Assembly (NCBI GenBank): GCA_900319235.1
Contig: ONNR01000003.1
Span: forward strand, 1-64,000
Reading direction: 5' to 3'
Origin: an uncultured Prevotellaceae bacterium
Lineage (GTDB): Bacteria; Bacteroidota; Bacteroidia; Bacteroidales; UBA3663
Length of the DNA: 64,000 nucleotides
The position numbers and the translations under genes are program-made. How positions within the stretch are numbered: the stretch's first letter is position 1; each line of letters starts with the position of its first letter. A model generated the notes under the pieces. The model saw only the letters and a list, made by a program, of their open reading frames with translations, did not search any database and was not told the DNA's origin. Positions 1-9,304 of the stretch are shown in pieces.

Positions 1-100
1 TTCGCGAAGACGATTTGCACCTTTGACGCGAAAATAATGAAAAAAACAGGCCAAATAGATTTAAGTAACAAAAATAATACATATATTTGCAGCGAAATAA
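1..100 (+). repeat. 100-bp direct repeat carrying a promoter, copy 1
   Basis: These 100 bases are repeated without a mismatch at 1647-1746. The unit includes a Bacteroidetes -7 box (TATATTTG) at 82-89, so each copy can drive the gene that follows it: the leucine-rich repeat gene here, the small membrane protein gene at the second copy. The copy begins at the window edge, so its left limit is not known. Confidence 0.9.
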
Positions 101-111
101 AATATTCTATT

Positions 112-1527
112 ATGAAAAAGTACATCCTTCCCCTTCTGACAGTTTTGCTGCCTATGGTAGCATTTGCCGATGCTGTTGAAATCGATGGCATCTATTATAA
201 TTTGATGGAAGATATCAAGGAAGCCGAAGTAACGTTCAACCCCAACATGTATTCCGGAAGTGTGGATATTCCAGCCACAGTGAATTATGATGGAGTTGAC
301 TACAGCGTAACATCCATAGCAGAGTGGGCTTTCAAGAGCAGTATCGAACTGACTTCGGTCACCATCCCCAATAGCGTGAGTTTAATTAGACAGGGTTCTT
401 TCTGGTATTGTCCCAACCTGACCTCGGTCACCATCCCCAACAGTGTGACATCGATAGAATACGGTGCATTCTACAATTGCGGCAGTTTGACATCGATTGC
501 CATTCCAAATAGCGTGACTTCAATTGGTGTCTCCGTTTTCGAAGAATGTACCAGCCTGACCACCATCACGATGCCCAATAATGTGGAGAAGATTGGAGGT
601 CAAGCTTTCTTCCATTGTCAAAGCCTGGCATCTATTGACCTTGGCAACAGCCTGATTTCAATTGGTGTCTCCGTTTTCGAAGAGTGTACCAGCCTGACGT
701 CCATTACCATTCCCAATAGCTTGGAGGAGATTGGAGATCGTGCTTTCTTCCATTGTCAAAGCCTGGAATCTATTGACCTTGGCAATAGCGTGACTTCAAT
801 TGGTGTCTCCGTTTTCGAAGAATGTACCAGCCTGACCTCCATCACGATGCCCAATAATGTGGAGAAGATTGGAGATCGTGCTTTCTCACGCTGTAGGATA
901 ACCTCTATCGACCTTGGCAACTGCGTGAAATCAATTGGAAGTTATGCTTTTAATGAATGTGCCAGCCTAACCTCCATCACCATTCCCAACAGTGTGACCA
1001 CGATAGGAGAATCTGCTTTCAACTTCTGTCTCGGCCTAACCTCCGTCAATATCCCCGACAGCTTGACGACGATTGAACCTAACACTTTCCTTTTCTGTTA
1101 CAACCTGACCTCCATAACCATCCCCGGTGGCGTGACATCAATTGGAGAAGGGGCATTCGGATTATGCTTGACGCTTCTAGATGTCTATTGCTATGCCGAA
1201 AATGTTCCTTCGACACATAGTGATGCTTTCAACCGTAGCCCTAACGATTATGCGACACTTCATGTGCCCGCAGGTTCAGTCGATGCCTACAAAGCGGCTG
1301 TGCCTTGGAAGAACTTCAAGGACATCGTTCCCTTGGATGGTCAATCCATCGAAACCCTCGAATACACATCTCCATCCGACCGCATCGACATCTATTCCAT
1401 CGATGGCAAGTTCATCGGCTCGGCCACCACTCCAAGCGAAGCCACTGACATCACCAAACATCTCTCATCCGGCACTACCGTCATCATCAGGATGGGTGGG
1501 AAGAGTGTGAAAGTTGTGGTGAAATGA
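112..1527 (+). CDS. BspA-like leucine-rich repeat surface protein
   Basis: This is a 471-residue secreted protein. The start at 112 is chosen because it gives a clean signal peptide (MKKYILPLLTVLLPMVAFA) and lies about 20 bases after the -7 box at 82-89; the upstream in-frame ATG at 37 precedes the promoter. From about residue 55 to 370 it consists of LRR_5 / BspA repeats of about 23 residues with the core TSITIPNSVTSIGxxAF. A typical BspA end module (LHVPAGSVDAYKAA) follows, then a short C-terminal beta domain that resembles a type IX secretion sorting domain, which is uncertain. BspA-like proteins of oral and gut Bacteroidetes bind host proteins or other cells. Several repeat blocks are nearly identical in DNA (for example around 520-560, 660-690 and 795-830), suggesting recent internal duplication. 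Confidence 0.85.
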   Translation: MKKYILPLLTVLLPMVAFADAVEIDGIYYNLMEDIKEAEVTFNPNMYSGSVDIPATVNYDGVDYSVTSIAEWAFKSSIELTSVTIPNSVSLIRQGSFWYCPNLTSVTIPNSVTSIEYGAFYNCGSLTSIAIPNSVTSIGVSVFEECTSLTTITMPNNVEKIGGQAFFHCQSLASIDLGNSLISIGVSVFEECTSLTSITIPNSLEEIGDRAFFHCQSLESIDLGNSVTSIGVSVFEECTSLTSITMPNNVEKIGDRAFSRCRITSIDLGNCVKSIGSYAFNECASLTSITIPNSVTTIGESAFNFCLGLTSVNIPDSLTTIEPNTFLFCYNLTSITIPGGVTSIGEGAFGLCLTLLDVYCYAENVPSTHSDAFNRSPNDYATLHVPAGSVDAYKAAVPWKNFKDIVPLDGQSIETLEYTSPSDRIDIYSIDGKFIGSATTPSEATDITKHLSSGTTVIIRMGGKSVKVVVK

Positions 1528-1646
1528 GTTTCTTACCCTGAATAAACTTGATCATTTCTCACATCATAGCATATAATAGTCTGCCCTTTCTAGCTCTATT
1601 CTCCATAATCGAAGGCGCGGCATCTTCAACAAATTCGGAAATCTAT

Positions 1647-1746
1647 TTCGCGAAGACGATTTGCACCTTTGACGCGAAAATAATGAAAAAAACAGGCCAA
1701 ATAGATTTAAGTAACAAAAATAATACATATATTTGCAGCGAAATAA
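1647..1746 (+). repeat. 100-bp direct repeat carrying a promoter, copy 2
   Basis: This is identical to bases 1-100. The -7 box TATATTTG is at 1728-1735. Just upstream (about 1612-1624) is the sequence gaaggcgcggcatc, which also forms the left arm of the terminator at 2370-2413 but has no right arm here. This suggests the duplicated segment replaced the second half of a terminator that once ended the leucine-rich repeat gene (inference). Confidence 0.9.
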
Positions 1747-1781
1747 TGGCTTTGCGAAGCTGTATTAAAGCTGTTAACAAT

Positions 1782-2294
1782 ATGAAAGATACAAATTTCT
1801 TTTACGCTAATTTTTACATTCATTGGAGATTTCATTGCAGTTTTGGGTTATGTGTAGATTTTTTATGTGATAAACTATTAACACCTTTAATCCCGAAAAA
1901 ATGGCGCACGAAATCTATGAAGGATCCCAAACTCAGACGTGATATTTATGAAAGAAAAAGGGATTTTGGTCTCGCTGTTTATTATGCAAAAATGGCGATG
2001 AAGGGTTTATTGTTTTGTAAATATACTCTTTTAGGTTTCCCTTTAGCTCGTTTTATCGAGAGTCATGGAGTAAGGCTTTCTATTTCAGCAGTTATCTCGG
2101 TAGGTATTATATCAATAATCGTATTTATTATTGATGACACATTATTTCAAGAATCACAATACCGTAAATACTTCAATAAATACGAAAAAAAGGATGCTTC
2201 ATGGAAAAGGATTTGGAGCATTATAACATTTGTTGATGTCATTTTTTCATTTGCATGTTTGTATCTTGGAATCAAAATTGGTAATCTAATATAA
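1782..2294 (+). CDS. Small membrane protein of unknown function
   Basis: This protein of about 170 residues belongs to no family I recognise. It has a hydrophobic segment in the middle (SISAVISVGIISIIVFIID) and another at the C-terminus (IITFVDVIFSFACLYLGI), with a weaker one before them, and a basic N-terminal half. The frame is open much further upstream, but those codons lie in the 100-bp repeat and before the promoter at 1728-1735. The ATG at 1746 would leave almost no leader, so 1782 is preferred; 1746 remains possible. Base composition is AT-rich compared with the neighbouring locus, which may indicate acquired DNA. Confidence 0.6.
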   Translation: MKDTNFFYANFYIHWRFHCSFGLCVDFLCDKLLTPLIPKKWRTKSMKDPKLRRDIYERKRDFGLAVYYAKMAMKGLLFCKYTLLGFPLARFIESHGVRLSISAVISVGIISIIVFIIDDTLFQESQYRKYFNKYEKKDASWKRIWSIITFVDVIFSFACLYLGIKIGNLI

Positions 2295-2369
2295 CTAATG
2301 TTCATTTGTATGGTTAAATTATTTATCTGACGCATCAACCACCTCAGCCCTTACTCGCTCTATCCGCTG

Positions 2370-2413
2370 AAACTGAAGGCGCGGCATCGTATGGTGTCGC
2401 GCCTTCGGTTTTA
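2370..2413 (+). terminator. Rho-independent-type terminator
   Basis: A long GC-rich stem (aactgaaggcgcggca pairing with tgtcgcgccttcggtt) is followed by a short T run. It lies downstream of the small membrane protein gene and on the plus strand. Confidence 0.75.
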
Positions 2414-2487
2414 ATGACTTGAAACTCGGTTTCGGGAAAAAATAAAATTATAAAAAATAAAATATAAAAATCAGGATAGTTCGCGTA

Positions 2488-2532
2488 ATAAAAAAGGTGT
2501 GTCGATTATCCTCGACGGACCATCGACACACC
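2488..2532 (-). terminator. Terminator of the polysaccharide utilisation operon
   Basis: An 11-bp perfect stem (ggtgtgtcgat / atcgacacacc) lies at 2496-2506 and 2522-2532. Read on the minus strand it is followed by a run of T residues. It lies 32 bases after the stop codon of the last gene of the operon. Confidence 0.85.
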
Positions 2533-2563
2533 GACACACACATTATTAATTCAACTAACCATT

Positions 2564-4918
2564 TTAATCAATGAACGGTACAGTCTTGAGCACATCGTTT
2601 ACTTTGCGGGTTGAAGCCTCTACATCGACAGTGGCATTGGCGCGGATGTCGCGGCTCGAAGCACCTACCATGATCTTGTAGGTACCTGCGTCAACTACCC
2701 AAGCGGACTGAGCCTCGTCGAACGAAGCGAGGTCGTCGGTGCAGAACTTGAGGGTAACCGTCTCGGATGCGCCGGGAGCGAGGGCTGCAGTCTTGGCAAA
2801 TGCCTTGAGTTCCTGCACGGGCTTGTCGAGAGCACCTGCGGGAGCAGATACGTAGAGTTCGACAACTTCCTTGGCGCTGGCCTTGCCGGTGTTCTTGACA
2901 TCGACAGTGACAACCACATTCTTGCCATCGACCTTGACCTGTGGATTGCTATACTCGAAGGTGGTGTAGGAGAGACCGTAGCCGAATGGATAGCTGACCT
3001 TCATGTTCTCCTTGTCGAACCAGCGATAGCCCACATAGATGCCTTCGCGATAGTTGGTGTAGTCGTAGGTCTCGCGTGGAGCCTGCTTCTCGGCCTCCTT
3101 GCCCATGAAGGTGCTGAGGTCGAGCTTGAACTGCTCGGCACGTGGGAAGTTCTTGCTCGAAGCATGATCGGCGAAGTTGATTGGCCAGGTCATCGGGAGT
3201 TTGCCCGAAGGACTAACCTTGCCGGTGAGGACGTCGGCTACCGAGTTGCCGCCTTCCTGACCTGCCTGCCATGCGAGGAGCACAGCGTCGGGGATGTTCT
3301 TCCAGGAGGCTGTCTCGATGACACCACCGATGTTGAGCACGACAACGACCTTCTTGCCGGCAGCCTGGAAGGCGCGCGACACGGTCTGGATGAGCTTCAG
3401 CTCCTCGGCAGAGAGGTTGAAGTTGGCCACGGTGCGATCGAGGAACTCACCCGAGATGCGGCCCAGGGTGATGATGGCCACGTCGTTGGCCTTCACGGCA
3501 GCAGCGATGTCGGCAGCCGATGGGATGATCTCGGCGGGAAGCGGCTGGGGAAGGAATGCGGCCAAAGCGTTCTGCTCGGGATTGGCAGCAAGGGCAGCGG
3601 CCTTGTCGGCCTCGACCTTTGCCTTATAATCGACATAGAGCTTCTCAATCTTGGCGTCGGTGCTGATGCCTACGTTCTTGAGGCCATCGAGCAGCGAAAC
3701 GGTGTAGGCGCGATTGACGTTGCCCGAACCTGTGCCACCTGCGATGAAGTCGTAGGAGGTGATGCCGAAGAGGGCAGCGTTCTTGACGTTGGACGAGAGG
3801 GGCAGCGTCTGACGACGGTTCTCGAGCAGTACCATACCTTCGCTTGCGCTCTGACGGGTGACGGCAGCATGAGCCTCGAGGTCGGGCTTGTTGCTGTACT
3901 GATAACCCTTGAAGCGTGGGGTGCGAACGATGAACTGAAGGATGCGCTTCACGTTGCGGTCGAGGTCCTTCATATCGAGCTTGCCGGCATTGGCATCGTC
4001 GATGATCTGATGATACTGGCTGGGACGGCCTGGCTGCAGCATGTCGTTGCCGGCATGCATCTGAGCGGTAGCATCCTTGCCACCGAACCAGTCGGTCATC
4101 ACTACGCCCTTGTAGCCCCAGTCACCACGAAGGATGGTCTCGACGAGATCCTCGCTCTCGGAGGTGTAGGTGCCGTTGATCTTGTTGTAGGAGGTCATGA
4201 TGGTCCAGGGGTCGGACTCGTTGACGGTGATCTCGAAGGGCTTGAGGTAGATCTCGCGGATGGCGCGGGTGGAGATGATGGCATTGTTGCCGGTGCGGTT
4301 GGTCTCCTGGTTGTTGAAGGCGAAGTGCTTCACCGAAGTACCAACACCGTTGGTCTGTACGCCACGCACGTAGGCAGCGGCAGTCTTGCCAGCTACGAGG
4401 GGATCCTCGCTGAAATACTCGAAGTTGCGGCCATTGAGCGGGTTACGATGGATGTTCTCGGCAGGAGCGAGCAGTACGTCGGCACCATACTCGAGCACTT
4501 CGTTACCCATGGCTTTGCCTACCTCCTCGACGAGCTGCTGGTTCCAGGTGCTGGCGAGCAGGGTTCCGATGGGGAAGTGGGTGCAGTAGTAGGTCTGGTC
4601 GTCACCCTCACGAGTGGGGTTGATGCGGAGACCTGCAGGGCCGTCGGCGAGCACCGTGGCTGGGATGCCAAGGCGTGCGATGGCGTGAGTCGATCCGGCG
4701 GCACCAGGCACGAGTTCGGCCTGTGCGCCGATGGTAGCTGAGAGACCTTCTTCGCCCGAGTCCATGCCTACACCGGTAACGAGTGCGGCCTTCTCTTCGA
4801 GCGTCATGGCAGCTACGATCTGGTCAATGTTGTTCTCGTTCAATTTGAGTTCCTTTTTTCCGCAGCTGGCGAGCAAAGCGACAGCGGCGACTGCGACAAT
4901 TAGTTTTTTCATGATCAT
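2564..4918 (-). CDS. Glycoside hydrolase family 3 (beta-glucosidase/beta-xylosidase type), lipoprotein
   Basis: This exported exo-acting glycosidase of 784 residues starts with a lipoprotein signal (VALLASCGKK). It has the GH3 N-terminal barrel, the C-terminal alpha/beta sandwich and a C-terminal fibronectin-III-like domain. The likely catalytic nucleophile is the Asp of GVVMTDWFGG, at about residue 275. Related GH3 enzymes remove terminal beta-glucosyl or beta-xylosyl residues; the sequence alone does not decide which. The first ATG (4918) overlaps the stop codon of the preceding esterase as ATGA, which suggests translational coupling; the ATG at 4912 is an alternative start. It is the last gene of the utilisation operon. 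Confidence 0.92.
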   Translation of the reverse strand: MIMKKLIVAVAAVALLASCGKKELKLNENNIDQIVAAMTLEEKAALVTGVGMDSGEEGLSATIGAQAELVPGAAGSTHAIARLGIPATVLADGPAGLRINPTREGDDQTYYCTHFPIGTLLASTWNQQLVEEVGKAMGNEVLEYGADVLLAPAENIHRNPLNGRNFEYFSEDPLVAGKTAAAYVRGVQTNGVGTSVKHFAFNNQETNRTGNNAIISTRAIREIYLKPFEITVNESDPWTIMTSYNKINGTYTSESEDLVETILRGDWGYKGVVMTDWFGGKDATAQMHAGNDMLQPGRPSQYHQIIDDANAGKLDMKDLDRNVKRILQFIVRTPRFKGYQYSNKPDLEAHAAVTRQSASEGMVLLENRRQTLPLSSNVKNAALFGITSYDFIAGGTGSGNVNRAYTVSLLDGLKNVGISTDAKIEKLYVDYKAKVEADKAAALAANPEQNALAAFLPQPLPAEIIPSAADIAAAVKANDVAIITLGRISGEFLDRTVANFNLSAEELKLIQTVSRAFQAAGKKVVVVLNIGGVIETASWKNIPDAVLLAWQAGQEGGNSVADVLTGKVSPSGKLPMTWPINFADHASSKNFPRAEQFKLDLSTFMGKEAEKQAPRETYDYTNYREGIYVGYRWFDKENMKVSYPFGYGLSYTTFEYSNPQVKVDGKNVVVTVDVKNTGKASAKEVVELYVSAPAGALDKPVQELKAFAKTAALAPGASETVTLKFCTDDLASFDEAQSAWVVDAGTYKIMVGASSRDIRANATVDVEASTRKVNDVLKTVPFID

Positions 4919-6156
4919 TTAAATATTTTTTGCGTGAATTCGATGAAATAGGTACGCCAATTGCGCCAGATGTGACCACCTTCGGTCTCGCGATAGGTGT
5001 AGGGGTAGCCCTTTTCGTCCATATAGCGGAGGAAGCCGTCGTTGCCCTGCTTGAGGAAGTCGGTCTTGCCGATAGCCACATAGTAGAGGTAGGGGCGGTT
5101 CTTGGGGGCGAAGAGGTTGGCCATCTGCTTGTCGAAGTTGGCATAGACGGGGCTGCCGCCTGGTTCGTCCTTGCCGCGACGACCATCGCCTGCGCTGGCA
5201 CCAGAGAAGAGTCCGATGTAGCCGTACTCACCGGCATAGTACTTGGAGATATGCTCGGAGTGGAACGAACCCATCGAGAGACCGGCAATGGCGCGATGAC
5301 GCTTGTCGTTGATGGTGCGGAAGTTCTTCTCGACATAGCGACGCACGTCGGGGAACGACAGCTCGAAGGCTGCCTCCTTCATTCCTGGCTTGACACCACC
5401 CATCACCATTTCGGGCTGACGGAAGCCTCCGGCCTGCTCGCCGGGAGCTGAGGTCTCGTAGGCATTGCCGTTGGTCATCACGACGATCATCGGCTCGGCC
5501 TTGCCAGTGGCGATGAGGTTGTCGAGGACCTGGGTGACGCGGCCCTGGGTGTACCATGCCTCTTCGTCGCCACCACTACCGTGGAGGAGGTAGAAGACGG
5601 GATACTTCTTGCTCGAAGTCTCGTATCCAGCTGGGGTATAGACGGTGAGACGACGCTTCATGCCGAGCGAGGGGCTGTCGTACCAGCACTTGCGAACGGT
5701 GCCGTGGGGTACGTCGTTGACCGAGAAGAGGTCGCCCTGGTCGCCTGCCTCGCGGGTGATGATGAAGTAGTTGGTGAGCGTCTTGACGTCACGATTGACA
5801 AAGACGTTCTGCAGGTCGAGCTGCTTCTGACCATCGACCACGAAGTTGTAGCAGTAGTAGTTGGCTTCGAGGGGTTCGGGTGTGGTGTATTCCCACACGC
5901 CGTCCTTGCCTTCCTTGAGGTCGGCTGGCACGCTGACAGCCCATTTGCCCTGCGGGGTGTCGATGAGCTGCTCGGGCAGGAAGTCGCCACTGACCTTGAC
6001 GCTCACGGCCTTGGGGGCATAGAGGCGGAAGGTGACGGTGTTGTCGGGGTGAATCTCGGGCGACACGATGCTGCTGCCGCCGAACAGGGCCTGCTGTGCC
6101 TGGGTGCCCAGGGTGGCGAGGATCACGGCCGAGAGGGTTAATATCGCTTTCTTCAT
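4915..6156 (-). CDS. Secreted esterase, feruloyl/acetyl-xylan esterase-like (paralogue 1)
   Basis: This 413-residue protein has a signal peptide (MKKAILTLSAVILATLGTQA). An N-terminal immunoglobulin-like/CBM48-type domain (about residues 25-115) is followed by an esterase-D-type alpha/beta hydrolase domain. The nucleophile is the Ser of GLSMGS (about residue 294); the Asp of GKTDFL and the His of EGGHIWRNW complete a likely triad. Such CBM48-esterase proteins in Bacteroidetes release ferulate or acetate from xylan. The start at 6156 is chosen for the signal peptide; the frame is open further upstream into the hairpin repeat. It overlaps the downstream GH3 by four bases. It is the first of three paralogues in a row. 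Confidence 0.85.
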   Translation of the reverse strand: MKKAILTLSAVILATLGTQAQQALFGGSSIVSPEIHPDNTVTFRLYAPKAVSVKVSGDFLPEQLIDTPQGKWAVSVPADLKEGKDGVWEYTTPEPLEANYYCYNFVVDGQKQLDLQNVFVNRDVKTLTNYFIITREAGDQGDLFSVNDVPHGTVRKCWYDSPSLGMKRRLTVYTPAGYETSSKKYPVFYLLHGSGGDEEAWYTQGRVTQVLDNLIATGKAEPMIVVMTNGNAYETSAPGEQAGGFRQPEMVMGGVKPGMKEAAFELSFPDVRRYVEKNFRTINDKRHRAIAGLSMGSFHSEHISKYYAGEYGYIGLFSGASAGDGRRGKDEPGGSPVYANFDKQMANLFAPKNRPYLYYVAIGKTDFLKQGNDGFLRYMDEKGYPYTYRETEGGHIWRNWRTYFIEFTQKIFK

Positions 6157-6165
6157 GATTATTTT

Positions 6166-6330
6166 TGGAGTAAAAGGGGAGTAAAAAGGGAGTAAAAGGG
6201 GAGAAAAAGGGACGATACTTTGTTCCCGTTCGGTCACGTCCGAGAGAAGCGCCTTGATGAGGAGGGACCCAAAGAACATTCGTCCCTTTTACTACTCTTT
6301 TACTACTCTTTTATTACTTTTTAATAACCC
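6166..6330 (-). repeat. Interspersed hairpin element, arms of ggagtaaaag type
   Basis: The left arm (6166-6215) is built of ggagtaaaag-like units of 10-11 bases and the right arm (6281-6330) of the inverted units (cccttttactactctttta). The middle contains ggacccaaagaacattcgtccc, close to the core of the elements at 7554, 9034 and 20780, although the arms differ. It fills the gap between two esterase genes. Confidence 0.7.
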
Positions 6331-6338
6331 TTAATGAA

Positions 6339-7541
6339 TTACTTGAAGAGGCGAGGACAGAAGTCGGCGAGGTAGTAGCGCCAGTTGCGCCAGATGTGAC
6401 CGCCTTCGGTTTCAACATAGACGTAGGGATAGCCATTGTCGTCCATCTTCTTGCGCAGGTTCTGGTTGTCCTGATAGAGGAAGTCGGTCTTGCCGATGGC
6501 GATGTAGTAGAGGGCGGGACGGTTCTTGGGAGCGAACAGCGTGGCGAGCTTCTCGTCGAAGTTCTTGTAGATGTCGGTCTCACCGGGGTTCTCGCGGTTG
6601 ATGGCAGCCGAGAAGAGGCCTACGTAGTTGAACATCGTGGGATACTGCTTGGAGATGTGGCAGCTGTGGAAACCACCCATCGAAAGGCCTGCGATGGCGC
6701 GGAACTTCTTCTGAGCCTTGGTGCGATAGGTCTTGTCGATGAAACGTACGATCTCGGGGAAGCAGGTCTCGAAGGTTCCTTCCATGGTCTTGGGCAGCTG
6801 CATGTTGGGCGACTTCATGCCTTCGGGGCCTTCGCCGGGAGCAGCGTGCTGCGAGATGTTGCCGTTGGTCATCACGACGATCATGGGTTCAGCCTTGCCC
6901 TGGGCGATGAGGTTGTCGAGAATCTGCGAAGCGCGGCCCTGGGTGTACCATGCCTCCTCGTCGCCACCGATGCCATGGAGCAGGTAGAGGACGGGATAAC
7001 GCTTGCCTGAAGTCTCGTAACCTGCTGGGGTATAGACGGTCATACGGCGGTCGATGCCCTCGTGGTCGGAGTGATACCAGATCTTGCTGACGGTGCCGTG
7101 GGGAACATTGCACACCTTGTAGAGGTCAACGATGGGATCGCCATCGACGAGCAGGATGCTGGTGAGCGAAGCCACGTCGCGGTTGACATAGACGTTGGAA
7201 GGATCGACCATCGACTGGCCATCCACGCGGAACGTATAGTTGTAGAATTCGGGAGCTACTGGCTCGGGGGTGGTGTATTCCCAAACGCCGTCCTTGCCCT
7301 CCTTGAGTTCGGCATAGCCTGGGCCGTCGAATTCGCCGAAGGGAGTCTGGATCTTCTGGGTGGGGAGGAAGTCACCGGTCACCTCCACCTTGATGGCCTT
7401 GGGAGCGGAAATGCGGAAGGTTACGGTGCGGTCGGGGTTGATTTCGGGAGACTTGACCGAAGCACGGCCCCAGAGAGCCTGCTGTGCCATGGCAGTGCCG
7501 CCTATGAGCAGGGCTGTTGCCAAAAGAAGATATTTTTTCAT
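6339..7541 (-). CDS. Secreted esterase, feruloyl/acetyl-xylan esterase-like (paralogue 2)
   Basis: This 400-residue protein has a signal peptide (LLLATALLIGGTAMAQ) and the same layout as its two neighbours: an N-terminal Ig/CBM48-like domain (starting ASVKSPEINPDRTVTFRISA) and an esterase-D-type catalytic domain. The nucleophile is the Ser of GLSMGG (about residue 287), with GKTDFL and EGGHIWRNW near the C-terminus. The family hydrolyses ester side groups on plant polysaccharides. It is placed in the operon by orientation and short gaps. Three such genes side by side point to tandem duplication followed by divergence, perhaps for different esters or linkages (inference). Confidence 0.85.
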   Translation of the reverse strand: MKKYLLLATALLIGGTAMAQQALWGRASVKSPEINPDRTVTFRISAPKAIKVEVTGDFLPTQKIQTPFGEFDGPGYAELKEGKDGVWEYTTPEPVAPEFYNYTFRVDGQSMVDPSNVYVNRDVASLTSILLVDGDPIVDLYKVCNVPHGTVSKIWYHSDHEGIDRRMTVYTPAGYETSGKRYPVLYLLHGIGGDEEAWYTQGRASQILDNLIAQGKAEPMIVVMTNGNISQHAAPGEGPEGMKSPNMQLPKTMEGTFETCFPEIVRFIDKTYRTKAQKKFRAIAGLSMGGFHSCHISKQYPTMFNYVGLFSAAINRENPGETDIYKNFDEKLATLFAPKNRPALYYIAIGKTDFLYQDNQNLRKKMDDNGYPYVYVETEGGHIWRNWRYYLADFCPRLFK

Positions 7542-7553
7542 AAGTATATTTTT

Positions 7554-7768
7554 AGGGGATATTTAGGGATATTTGGGGATATTTAGGGATATTTGGGGAC
7601 GATAGTATCTCTTAATAGGGATATTTAGGGATATTTGGTGATATTTAGGGATATTAAGGGACGTTTCCTTTGCCTTGTAGAGAATGGGACCCAAAAAACA
7701 TACGTCCCTTAAAATCCCTTAGAATCCCTTAAAATCCCTTAGAATCCCTAAGATGCCCTTAGAATCCT
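7554..7768 (-). repeat. Interspersed hairpin element, arms of gggatattta type
   Basis: The left arm consists of 10-base units (gggatattta / gggatatttg), the right arm of inverted units (cccttaaaat / cccttagaat). Between them is the core ttgccttgtagagaatggga followed by cccaaaaaacatacgtccc. The element starts about 13 bases after the start codon side of paralogue 2 and runs to the stop codon of paralogue 3. It can fold into one long imperfect hairpin. Confidence 0.8.
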
Positions 7769-9010
<1,242 letters not shown>

Positions 9011-9033
9011 TTACTGATTTATTTTTAATTAAA

Positions 9034-9300
9034 TAAGGATATTAAGGGATATTTAGGGATATTTGGGGATAATAAGGGATATTAAGGGACGTTTCCTTTG
9101 CCTTGTTGAGAATGGGACTCAAAAACATACGTCCCTTAAAATCCCTTAGAATCCTTTAAGATCCCTTAGAATCCCTAAAATTTAGGGATATTTGGGGATT
9201 TTAAGGGACAATGCCTTTGCCTTGTAGAAATTGGGTTAAAGATACATACGTCCCTTAAAATCCCTTAGAATCCTTTAAGATCCCTTAGAATCCCTTAGTT
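9034..9300 (-). repeat. Interspersed hairpin element with two core copies
   Basis: The arms are of the same 10-base gggatattta type as at 7554-7768. The conserved core occurs twice (ttgccttgttgagaatggg near 9098 and ttgccttgtagaaattggg near 9216), each followed by acatacgtccctta and inverted units. The element occupies almost the whole gap between the SusD-like gene and the first esterase. Confidence 0.8.
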
Positions 9301-9304
9301 GAGA

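Noticed and set aside
1548..1781. N-terminal extension of the small membrane protein
   Set aside because: It passes through the duplicated promoter; codons 46-66 simply repeat the frame seen at 37-99 upstream of the leucine-rich repeat gene.
3164..4741. 525-residue plus-strand open frame opposite the GH3 gene
   Set aside because: It is the antisense shadow of a well-supported GH3 gene and has no recognisable domain.
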